A DNA stretch of 6,016 nucleotides from an uncultured Opitutia bacterium (GTDB lineage: Bacteria; Verrucomicrobiota; Verrucomicrobiia; Opitutales; UBA953): contig CAJBPJ010000168.1 of NCBI GenBank assembly GCA_903957465.1, forward strand, positions 1 to 6,016, written 5' to 3'. Position numbers and translations under genes: made by a program. Numbering within the stretch: position 1 is the first letter of the stretch; every line of letters starts with the position of its first letter. Of this stretch, positions 1-5,946 are shown piece after piece. Below the pieces are notes generated by a model. The model did no database searches and was not told the origin of the DNA. It saw only the letters and a list, made by a program, of their open reading frames with translations.

Positions 1-233
1 CGCTCGCTGAATCTTTAAAGTTTAAACCGTCTTTACCCGCGTACGCAGTGCGCCGTCGGACGGTTGTGCAGACGACCTATGAGGAGCACGTTCATGTTCT
101 ACCTTCACGGACAAAAGTGCTTTTAAGCGAAGGGTTGATATGGGTGCCGCTCTCCGAGTTGCCGTTTGCGGCTATCTCTGGCCCACACCTTCGATGGTTA
201 GGCGAGTTTATCCGTCGGGGGAAACTGGTATAA
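1..233 (+). CDS. mutY: Probable A/G-specific adenine glycosylase MutY, C-terminal fragment (5' end outside the window)
   Basis: An open frame runs in from the left edge (first complete codon at position 3) and ends at TAA 231-233, giving 76 residues. The fragment has the look of the NUDIX-like C-terminal domain of MutY, the part that recognises 8-oxoguanine opposite the mispaired adenine. A basic RRR-T segment and a beta strand (YEEHVHVLPSR) are followed by 'WVPLSELPFAAISGPHLRWL'. This fits the family pattern in which a 'W-hydrophobic-x-x-x-E-L' strand leads to 'L-(S/P)-x-P-H-R-x-(W/I)-L' at the very end. The catalytic HhH and [4Fe-4S] domains would lie upstream of the window. A GTG at 48 is in frame but is probably internal, because the frame stays open to the edge with plausible sequence. 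The alternative is a stand-alone NUDIX hydrolase, whose C-terminus can look alike. The family call is from motif recognition only. Confidence 0.55.
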   Translation, partial: LAESLKFKPSLPAYAVRRRTVVQTTYEEHVHVLPSRTKVLLSEGLIWVPLSELPFAAISGPHLRWLGEFIRRGKLV

Positions 234-262
234 AAAATAAGCCCACCGGCGGGTGGGCTTAT
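232..262 (-). terminator. Rho-independent terminator of the tlpA-like gene
   Basis: A perfect 11-bp inverted repeat, ATAAGCCCACC (237-247) and GGTGGGCTTAT (252-262), encloses the 4-nt loop GGCG. Read on the minus strand the hairpin is followed directly by TTTTTT (complement of 232-237), the classic intrinsic terminator layout. It sits 18 bp past the stop codon of the leftward gene ending at 281. On the plus strand the hairpin is followed by AAGCAGGG, with no T-run, so it should act mainly leftward. Its T-tract overlaps the stop codon of the convergent mutY-like gene. Confidence 0.85.
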
Positions 263-280
263 AAGCAGGGCGTGCGTCAA

Positions 281-1378
281 TTATTTCTCTTCAGGGTCAA
301 ACATTTCTGGTTCTTCGACTTTAGGAAGAACGCCTTTTTTCATCGAATCCAATGTTTGCTGTAACTCGGGCTTAAGCGTTTCATCAGCCGCATTAAGGGC
401 CTCTTGCTGGAGCTTGATGGCTTCGTCCTTTTTGCCCTGCATGAAGCGGATACGAGCAAGCGTATCGAGTGAAGCGGCTTTATCGGTACCTTCTGCGAGT
501 TTCACTGAAATGGTCGCACACTTCTCGGCGAGTTCGAGGTTTCGTTTTCCTTCAAACATCGGGTTGGTCGCAAGATCCCAGGCAATCGCGTTTTGCTGCT
601 CTGCGTCGTCTTTGGATTCTTCCGCAAACTTCGCGATGCGCCTGTAGATGCCAGAGGGGTCGCCTTTACCGAGGGCGATTTGATCGCGTACAGCGTCGGT
701 CAATTCGGCGCGCTCTGATTCAGGCACCAACGGTAAAACTTCCTTAAGGAGCTTCTCTGCTTTGTCCCACTCTTTTGCCTGCATGGCGACGCCGAGTGCA
801 CCAAACTTCTCCATCAACTTTTCTTTTTGTTCTTCAGCCGCTTTAGCAACCGAGGCTGCTTTCTCTGGGTTGTAGGAGCCATCGAGAATCGAACCAATCA
901 TCTCGTCGTTGATTTCCGCAGGGTGGCCTGCCCAAATAATTTTCCCTTTGCTGACGAGGAAGCCGTGGGGGATGCCGTTAACGCCTGCGGCCTCGAGCCA
1001 AGCTTTGGTCATAGACTTATCTGCATCAAATCCGATGGGGTAGCTCATCTTATCGCCTTTGCCCTTCACGAAGCTTGCGACCTTCGCTTGGTCTTCTTCC
1101 CAGACGGAAGTAGATATAACCACTAAACCTTTAGGACCGAATTTCCGGTGAAGACTGTCAAGGTGTGGAATCTGGGCCACACAAGGTCCGCACCACGTTG
1201 CCCAGAACTCGAAGAGGTAGGTCTTTGAATCGTCGAGTTTCGTGATGGCTTCGCCTTGGATCATTACTTTAGGGCGCGCGGTCGGGGCAGGTGCGCCCAC
1301 GCTGAGTGGACCGGCAAAGACAGAAGATAAGGTGCTTACAAAAACTGTAAGCGCCGCGAGGAGAGAGCGTGTACTCAT
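281..1378 (-). CDS. Secreted TlpA-like thioredoxin-fold protein with C-terminal TPR-like region
   Basis: The product is 365 residues. Residues 1-22 form a Sec-type signal peptide: an arginine near the N-terminus, a hydrophobic core and a likely cleavage after VFA (A22), so the mature protein should be periplasmic or exported. Residues about 25-170 are a redoxin/TlpA domain with FWATWCGPC (redox cysteines C63 and C66) and the cis-proline motif GIP (P137) ahead of 'HGFLVSKGKIIW'. The family carries out thiol-disulfide exchange on extracytoplasmic proteins. Residues about 175-345 are helical and rich in K, E and A. They include 'NAIAWDLA' near 263 and 'AASLDTLARIRFMQGKKDEA' at 301-320, which resemble TPR helices that bind partner proteins. 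The C-terminus is acidic. The ATG at 1376-1378 is chosen because it gives an intact signal peptide; no Shine-Dalgarno sequence precedes it. It lies 93 bp downstream of acs on the same strand and ends at a clear terminator. The fold is certain; the client protein and exact role cannot be told. Confidence 0.88.
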   Translation of the reverse strand: MSTRSLLAALTVFVSTLSSVFAGPLSVGAPAPTARPKVMIQGEAITKLDDSKTYLFEFWATWCGPCVAQIPHLDSLHRKFGPKGLVVISTSVWEEDQAKVASFVKGKGDKMSYPIGFDADKSMTKAWLEAAGVNGIPHGFLVSKGKIIWAGHPAEINDEMIGSILDGSYNPEKAASVAKAAEEQKEKLMEKFGALGVAMQAKEWDKAEKLLKEVLPLVPESERAELTDAVRDQIALGKGDPSGIYRRIAKFAEESKDDAEQQNAIAWDLATNPMFEGKRNLELAEKCATISVKLAEGTDKAASLDTLARIRFMQGKKDEAIKLQQEALNAADETLKPELQQTLDSMKKGVLPKVEEPEMFDPEEK

Positions 1379-1421
1379 AGGCGTTTAAATTATCTATTTG
1401 CAGGGAGTCAGCAAGGGCAGA

Positions 1422-1457
1422 CCCGCGTAACCCCACATTCCTGTTGGGTCACGCGGG
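1422..1457 (-). other. Strong intergenic hairpin after acs, no T-tract
   Basis: CCCGCGT (1422-1428) pairs with ACGCGGG (1451-1457). After one A-C mismatch, ACCC (1430-1433) pairs with GGGT (1446-1449), leaving a 12-nt loop. It lies 14 bp past the acs stop codon and upstream of the tlpA-like gene. Neither strand has a T-run after it, so it is not a canonical intrinsic terminator. It may act as an mRNA 3'-end stabiliser or processing site, or as a partial terminator between the two genes. The pairing is visible directly; the function is inferred. Confidence 0.45.
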
Positions 1458-1471
1458 CTCTTGGACCTAGG

Positions 1472-3580
1472 TTAGACCCCGGTAAACTTCTTTTTAATAC
1501 CTTCGACGACCTGCGGGTCGGCCAAGGTGCTGACGTTGCCGAGCTCCCGGCCTTCGGAGATATCACGCAAAAGGCGGCGCATAATTTTCCCCGAGCGTGT
1601 CTTCGGAAGATCTGCAACAAAGACAATGCGTTCAGGTCGTGCAAATTTACCGATTTTCTCATCGACCATACCGTTGAGCGTTTTGGCGAGAGCAGCCTCG
1701 TCAGTACCCGCTGCAGCTGACTTCAGAATGACGAAAGCCATTAAGCCTTGGCCTTTGAGGTCGTGCTTAACACCGATGACTGCGGATTCAGCGACCGCTT
1801 TGTGTTCAATGAAGACAGCTTCTAGTTCGGCTGTGCCAATGCGATGTCCGGAGACATTGACGACGTCGTCCACGCGTCCTGTGATCCAGAGGTAGCCGTC
1901 TTTGTCACGGATAGCTCCGTCGCCCGGGAAATAATACTTACCATTCCAGCGGCTCCAGTAGGCTTCGATATAACGTTTTTCGTCGCCATAAATGCCGCGC
2001 ATGATGCCAGGCCAAGGACGTCGGATTGCGAGAATCCCGTGGTCGGTCTCATTTCCTTGCTCGTCCAGAACGGCTGCATCGATGCCAAAGAAGGGCAGGG
2101 TGGCAGAGCCAGGCTTGGTGGGTGTGCAGCCTGGAATTGGCGTAATCATGTGTCCGCCGGTTTCTGTTTGCCACCAAGTGTCCACGATTGGGCAACGTTC
2201 AGCGCCAATAAGTTTATGGTACCAAAGCCACGCCTCGGGATTGATAGGTTCGCCGACGGATCCGAGCAGTCGAAGGGATGAAAGATTGTATTTAGTTACC
2301 CATTGGTCGCCCCACTTCATGAATGCGCGAATCGCAGTCGGTGCCGTGTAGAAGACGCTCACCTTGTGGTCTTCAATAATCTTCCAGAATCGCCCGAAGT
2401 CAGGTGCGTCAGGCGCGCCTTCATACATCAGTACAGAGCACCCATTAAGCAAAGGACCATACACGACGTAGGTGTGACCAGTGACCCAGCCGATATCTGC
2501 CGTGCACCAGAAGAGGTCATCATTACGAAGATCGAAGGTATACTTGTTGGTCGCATAGGCATGGACCATATAGCCACCGGTGGTGTGGATGATGCCCTTT
2601 GGTTTGCCCGTAGAGCCTGACGTGTAGAGAAGGAAGAGAACATCTTCGGCATCTTGTTCGGAAGCCGGGCAGTCGTCAGAAACTTTTGATTCCGCCTCTT
2701 GATACCAAACGTCACGACCGGCCTGCATGGTGCAGGACGGGTCGGGCTTATTCGGCGTGCGTTGGACGACAAGCACGTGGCGAATGCTGGGGCAGTCTTT
2801 GACCGCTTCATCCACTGTTTGTTTTAGAGCCAGGAACTTTCCGCGTCGCCAGCCACCATCCATGGTGATGACTGCCTTTGATGAAGCATCATTGACGCGA
2901 TCGCGAATAGACTCAGCAGAGAAGCCGCCAAAGACAACGGAGTGAATGACGCCGATACGCGCGCAAGCGAGAACAGCCATCGCCAACTCAGGCACCATAG
3001 GCATGTAGATGGCCACGGTATCTCCCTTTTGAAGTCCAAGACTTTTTAAGACATTGGCGAAGCGTGATACGCCTCGATGTAATTCGCGGTAGGTGATACG
3101 GCGAACTTCCGTGGCTTTGCCATCTTGTGTCGGCTCACCTTCAAAGACGATCGCCACTTTGTCGCCTAAACCTTTGGCGATTTGTGCATCGAGACAGTTA
3201 TAAGCTAAATTCGTTTTGCCGTCGGCGAACCACTTGAAGAATGGCTTCTTGGACTCATCCAAGACTTTCGTCCATGGCTTAAACCAGTGGAGGTTTTTTG
3301 CTTCGTCAGACCAGAAGCCATCCATGTCCTCAAGGGAGCGTCGATGCAGTGCATGGTAGCCATCCATGCCTTTGACGCGTGCCTTCGCTACGAAGTCAGC
3401 TGATGGGGCGAAGAGTTGGTCGGAGCTACCAAGGGTTTCGGCGCCTGCCTTAATGACATCTTCAATTGCTTCGGCGTCAGACCCTTTGTCTTTGCGTTGG
3501 TTTAAAATGAGGTAGACGGCGAAAAGAACCAGTACCGCGAGGGTCAGGAATAGGTAGGGATTTTCAGTGAAGATCCGCAT
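1472..3580 (-). CDS. acs: Acetyl-CoA synthetase (AMP-forming) with N-terminal membrane anchor
   Basis: The product is 702 residues, about 50 longer than E. coli Acs (652). Acs converts acetate, ATP and CoA to acetyl-CoA, AMP and PPi. ANL-superfamily motifs run in order: P-loop YTSGSTGKPKG (319-329), GSVGEPINPEAW (440-451), VDTWWQTETGG (466-476), PGDG with D554, GRVDDVVNVSGHR (568-580, hinge region) and PKTRSGKIMRR (659-669). The last contains catalytic K665, the lysine whose acetylation controls Acs in other bacteria. 'DTWWQTETGG' fits acetate rather than longer acyl substrates. Canonical Acs similarity begins near residue 52 ('SDQLFAPSADFVAKARVKGM'). Residues 1-50 are extra: a hydrophobic helix at about 8-27 (PYLFLTLAVLVLFAVYLIL) followed by NQRKDK. 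By the positive-inside rule this puts the enzyme domain in the cytoplasm. The start ATG at 3578-3580 is preferred because no ATG, GTG or TTG occurs in frame until M72, which would cut off conserved sequence. No Shine-Dalgarno sequence is visible. Confidence 0.96.
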   Translation of the reverse strand: MRIFTENPYLFLTLAVLVLFAVYLILNQRKDKGSDAEAIEDVIKAGAETLGSSDQLFAPSADFVAKARVKGMDGYHALHRRSLEDMDGFWSDEAKNLHWFKPWTKVLDESKKPFFKWFADGKTNLAYNCLDAQIAKGLGDKVAIVFEGEPTQDGKATEVRRITYRELHRGVSRFANVLKSLGLQKGDTVAIYMPMVPELAMAVLACARIGVIHSVVFGGFSAESIRDRVNDASSKAVITMDGGWRRGKFLALKQTVDEAVKDCPSIRHVLVVQRTPNKPDPSCTMQAGRDVWYQEAESKVSDDCPASEQDAEDVLFLLYTSGSTGKPKGIIHTTGGYMVHAYATNKYTFDLRNDDLFWCTADIGWVTGHTYVVYGPLLNGCSVLMYEGAPDAPDFGRFWKIIEDHKVSVFYTAPTAIRAFMKWGDQWVTKYNLSSLRLLGSVGEPINPEAWLWYHKLIGAERCPIVDTWWQTETGGHMITPIPGCTPTKPGSATLPFFGIDAAVLDEQGNETDHGILAIRRPWPGIMRGIYGDEKRYIEAYWSRWNGKYYFPGDGAIRDKDGYLWITGRVDDVVNVSGHRIGTAELEAVFIEHKAVAESAVIGVKHDLKGQGLMAFVILKSAAAGTDEAALAKTLNGMVDEKIGKFARPERIVFVADLPKTRSGKIMRRLLRDISEGRELGNVSTLADPQVVEGIKKKFTGV

Positions 3581-3654
3581 AGGTTTTGGGTAGGTAAAAC
3601 AGAACGCCTAACCCCTTATTGGGCAACATAAACCGACGGCTCAATGACAGTACT

Positions 3655-4302
3655 TTACCCGTGTGTTATCTCCGCAAAGTTATCCACCACGGGCACGCCA
3701 TGCCCCTCCAGCTTGCTGCGATGTTGATGCCCGTGGGCAACTAGCAAGCAGTCCACGCCCATGGCCCTAGCTGCTTCGAGGTCATGCGTCGTGTCGCCAA
3801 CATAAAGCGTATCGTCAGGCTTAACTCCAAGGTCATGTAAATGCACTTTGGCCCGATCCTCCTTGCTCCCTGCATGGATGTCTTCACCCCCACACAGTTT
3901 ACTGAATCGTCCGTGCAGGCCTAGTCCCGAAAGCGTACTTTCGAGTAAGTCGTGCTCGTAAGCAGAAAGAATCGAATGTGTTTTTCCTGACGTCTTGAGT
4001 GCATCGATTAACTCAATAGCTCCATGGTGTAGCGTGCACTCTGCTTTACGAAGTTCGTACGCATGCATAAACCGAACCGAAAGTGCCCGAAAAGCTTCTT
4101 CATTCGGCGCAAATCCAATGGCTTGGTAAACTTTAATAACCGGGAACTCAAAAATTTGCCGGTAGCGCTTGGGGTCGACGGGCTCTCGGCCGTCTTCTGC
4201 TAAAAGTAAATTCAGGGACTCACAGCAAAGCCAGGTATCGTCGAGTAGGGTGCCATTCCAATCCCACACAATGTGGCGGTAGTCTGTAAGTGGGCGACGC
4301 AT
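3655..4302 (-). CDS. HAD-superfamily phosphatase (phosphoglycolate phosphatase-like), DxN variant
   Basis: The 215-residue product has all four HAD motifs. Motif I is WDWNGTLLDD, with nucleophile D14 but N16 where most HAD phosphatases have the general-acid aspartate. Motif II is ILSAYE (S113), motif III is K147 in GSKEDR, and motif IV is YVGDTTHD (D170 and D174, Mg2+ binding). A helical cap is inserted between motifs I and II (about residues 20-95), as in subfamily I enzymes of the Gph type. It is probably a soluble cytoplasmic phosphomonoesterase acting on a small molecule; the substrate cannot be read from the sequence. The ATG at 4300-4302 puts motif I at the expected distance from the N-terminus. 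No Shine-Dalgarno sequence precedes it. It starts 38 bp after the DUF2071 gene on the same strand and ends 74 bp before acs, so it is probably the second gene of a two-gene unit. Confidence 0.85.
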   Translation of the reverse strand: MRRPLTDYRHIVWDWNGTLLDDTWLCCESLNLLLAEDGREPVDPKRYRQIFEFPVIKVYQAIGFAPNEEAFRALSVRFMHAYELRKAECTLHHGAIELIDALKTSGKTHSILSAYEHDLLESTLSGLGLHGRFSKLCGGEDIHAGSKEDRAKVHLHDLGVKPDDTLYVGDTTHDLEAARAMGVDCLLVAHGHQHRSKLEGHGVPVVDNFAEITHG

Positions 4303-4340
4303 GCCGTTATCTGGTAGTCTTGGTGTGAAGGGGCAAGCGG

Positions 4341-5084
4341 TCAGATGTTACGCGTAGACCAGCAACTCACAGTTACGCCCGGAGAGGCAATCACGTGAAC
4401 GGGCGCTCCTTGCACATTGAGGCCATTCCAGCCAATCGGCGTCGCGTCCCACACACCTAAGCCAGCTGCTTGTAGTGGGTAAGGCTTATGGCGGACGTCT
4501 CCGCGGATAATTTGGCCGGTGCGCGTGTCGGATGTAAAGAAAGCATAGCGCTCAACTAGGAATTCTTCGAGGGATCCTGCTTCGGCGTGATGAATGTTGC
4601 CGTGCGGCTTCCATGAAAGCTTTGCCCCTAATGGCTGACCCCCGCGTCGACATGTATAATCAAAGGCGCCGCCGTGCTGCGTGCAACGCATCGTCGCATG
4701 TTGATAAGGAAGATGGAAAGCCGCCCGAGCAATCTGGACAGCTAGGTCGCGTTCGCAATCCAGTGAAAAGAAGTAAACGCCAGAACTTCCATCAGGGCCC
4801 TTCACATATGTCCGCACATTTAACTCTAAAAAATAGGATAACCAGGGAAGTGGCGGTAATAGCCAAGGACGCACATGCCGCATTTTAAAGGGTACGATGC
4901 CAAGGTAACTTTTACCGCCAAAGGTATCTAAAGTTAGTCCCGCTGGCAGGCGCTTCTGGAGTTCCTCGGCGGGGACCTCCCAGTGTAGGAAAAGTAAATT
5001 GCACCACTGTTGAGATAAAGCAGGTAGTCCCTGTGGTCGGCTTAGCCGTTGGGATACAGTCTGCTCGGCACAATTTTTTTCCAT
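4341..5084 (-). CDS. DUF2071 (YqjF-like, COG2071) family protein of unknown function
   Basis: The 247-residue product matches the DUF2071/YqjF pattern as I know it. 'W-x-N-L-L-F-L-H-W-E-V' (about 27-37) is followed by 'LQKRLPAGLTLDTFGGKSYLG' (from 42), 'IVPFKMRHVRP' (63-73), 'ELNVRTYVKGPDG' (87-99) and 'GVYFFSLDCERDLAVQIAR' (101-119). The family is related in fold to acetoacetate decarboxylase, but its activity is not established, so no reaction is assigned. There is no signal peptide; the Pro/Leu-rich stretch 'PWLLPPLPWL' (73-82) is a family loop, not a convincing membrane helix. Start ATG 5082-5084 is chosen because the next in-frame methionine (M68) would remove the conserved N-terminal strand. 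Codons 2-4 contain a run of seven A residues. It is the first gene of a probable two-gene unit with the HAD phosphatase and is divergent from hisN. Confidence 0.8.
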   Translation of the reverse strand: MEKNCAEQTVSQRLSRPQGLPALSQQWCNLLFLHWEVPAEELQKRLPAGLTLDTFGGKSYLGIVPFKMRHVRPWLLPPLPWLSYFLELNVRTYVKGPDGSSGVYFFSLDCERDLAVQIARAAFHLPYQHATMRCTQHGGAFDYTCRRGGQPLGAKLSWKPHGNIHHAEAGSLEEFLVERYAFFTSDTRTGQIIRGDVRHKPYPLQAAGLGVWDATPIGWNGLNVQGAPVHVIASPGVTVSCWSTRNI

Positions 5085-5095
5085 GCGATTTCTTT

Positions 5096-5123
5096 ATTTA
5101 AAGCGGAATTTCATCCCTGGCAA
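5096..5123 (-). promoter_or_regulatory. Candidate sigma70-type promoter for the DUF2071-HAD unit
   Basis: On the minus strand TTGCCA (complement of 5118-5123, 5 of 6 to the -35 consensus) is followed after 16 bp by TTAAAT (complement of 5096-5101, 4 of 6 to the -10 consensus). The -10 element ends 11 bp before the ATG of the DUF2071 gene, so the transcript would have a leader of only a few bases, in line with the missing ribosome binding site. It is located in the divergent region shared with hisN. This is a consensus match by eye and is tentative. Confidence 0.3.
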
Positions 5124-5170
5124 CTGCGGTTCGTCATTGCCCAGTCTCGTCTCTTTCCGCACCGTGCCTC

Positions 5171-5944
5171 GTGCTGCCTGATGTCCAAAAAAACGAGCTA
5201 CTAAAATTTGCTGAGCACTTAGCAGATTTAGCCGGTGAAGTTGTGCGTATGCATTACGCGCAACCCACGATTGCTGTAGAAATTAAAGCCGATGGTTCCC
5301 CAGTGACGATTGCTGACAAGGAGGCGGAGCGAGTTATGCGCGCCGCTATTCATGCCCAATACCCCGACCACGGTATTGTTGGCGAAGAATATGGCATTGA
5401 GCGTGCCGATGCTAAATTTTGCTGGGTACTGGATCCTGTCGACGGCACGAAGTCTTTCGTCGCCCGCGTACCGCTCTTTACGACGCTTGTTGGTTTGCTC
5501 TACGAGGGACAACCCGCGATTGGAGTCATTGATCAGCCCATTTTGCGTGAACGTGCAGTTGGTGATGGCTTAACTGCTACCTTCAACGGCCGCCCGACGA
5601 AAGCGGTATCCGTTGTATTGAAGTCAGCGAAGTTAATGACGACAGACGTCGAGAATATTGCCCGTGCTCAACCCAAAGCGCGCTGGGCTGACCTAGCGCA
5701 ACAATGTGATTTTTCGCGCACGTGGGGCGACGGGTATGGTCACATGATGATCGCGGCTGGCAGGGCGCACATCATGGCTGATCCGATTATGAATCCGTGG
5801 GACTTAATTCCTGTTCTGCCCGTTCTGCGAGGAGCAGGCGCAGTCGTTACAGCTTGGGATGGCAGCGACCCAGTCGCCGCTGGAAATGCCGTCGCAGCCG
5901 CGCCTGAGTTGCACGCGGAAGCTTTACGAATCCTTCGCGGATAA
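5171..5944 (+). CDS. hisN: Inositol-monophosphatase-family phosphatase, probable histidinol-phosphatase HisN
   Basis: The 257-residue product has the Mg2+/Li+-type IMPase signature: 'DGSPVTIADKEAE' (41-53), GEE (71-73), the metal-binding WVLDPVDGTKSF (85-96, with D88, D91, G92 and T93) and a second metal site at 'NPWDLIPVLPVLRGAGA' (208-224, W210 and D211). 'SRTWGDGYGHMMIAAGRAHIM' begins at 182. The mix of 'KADGSPVTxAD', 'GDGYG' and the closing 'AAAPELHAEAL' resembles the HisN branch. That branch dephosphorylates L-histidinol phosphate to L-histidinol, the penultimate part of histidine synthesis, and its usual length is about 255-265. A generic inositol-1-phosphatase or CysQ-like activity is the alternative. 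The start is GTG 5171-5173: the frame is open back to a stop at 5099-5101 but has no other start codon, and the next in-frame methionine (M27) would delete helix 1. No Shine-Dalgarno sequence is visible. No other his gene is in view. Confidence 0.78.
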   Translation: MLPDVQKNELLKFAEHLADLAGEVVRMHYAQPTIAVEIKADGSPVTIADKEAERVMRAAIHAQYPDHGIVGEEYGIERADAKFCWVLDPVDGTKSFVARVPLFTTLVGLLYEGQPAIGVIDQPILRERAVGDGLTATFNGRPTKAVSVVLKSAKLMTTDVENIARAQPKARWADLAQQCDFSRTWGDGYGHMMIAAGRAHIMADPIMNPWDLIPVLPVLRGAGAVVTAWDGSDPVAAGNAVAAAPELHAEALRILRG

Positions 5945-5946
5945 GC

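Noticed and set aside
140..364. Plus-strand open frame of 74 codons across the terminator region
   Set aside because: It overlaps the mutY-like tail in another frame, runs through the hairpin and into the 3' end of the well-supported TlpA gene. Its composition is low-complexity Phe/Arg and it has no recognisable domain.
827..1126. Plus-strand open frame of 99 codons opposite the thioredoxin domain
   Set aside because: It lies wholly antisense to a clear redoxin domain and has no family resemblance.
1389..1417. GATAAT -10-like element upstream of the tlpA-like gene
   Set aside because: No acceptable -35 lies 16-18 bp away; the best, TTGCTG, is only 14 bp upstream. It was not called as a promoter, only mentioned in the start-codon finding.
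1844..2281. Plus-strand open frame of 145 codons inside acs
   Set aside because: It is antisense to conserved Acs motifs and has no recognisable domain. It is explained as a shadow of acs codon usage, like the other opposite-strand and out-of-frame stretches at 1527-1895, 1992-2351, 2303-2620 and 2428-2811.
3601..3654. Possible terminator or promoter in the gap between the HAD gene and acs
   Set aside because: The only pairing seen (CCC with GGG around TTATT near 3612-3622) is very short. TTGAGC followed after 17 bp by CAATAA is too poor a -10 to call.
5074..5080. Run of seven A residues in codons 2-4 of the DUF2071 gene as a slippage or frameshift signal
   Set aside because: The frame is intact and continuous with the conserved domain. 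A short A-run just after a start codon is common and may simply aid initiation.
5228..5512. Minus-strand open frame of 94 codons inside hisN
   Set aside because: It is antisense to the IMPase metal-binding motifs, with no recognisable domain.
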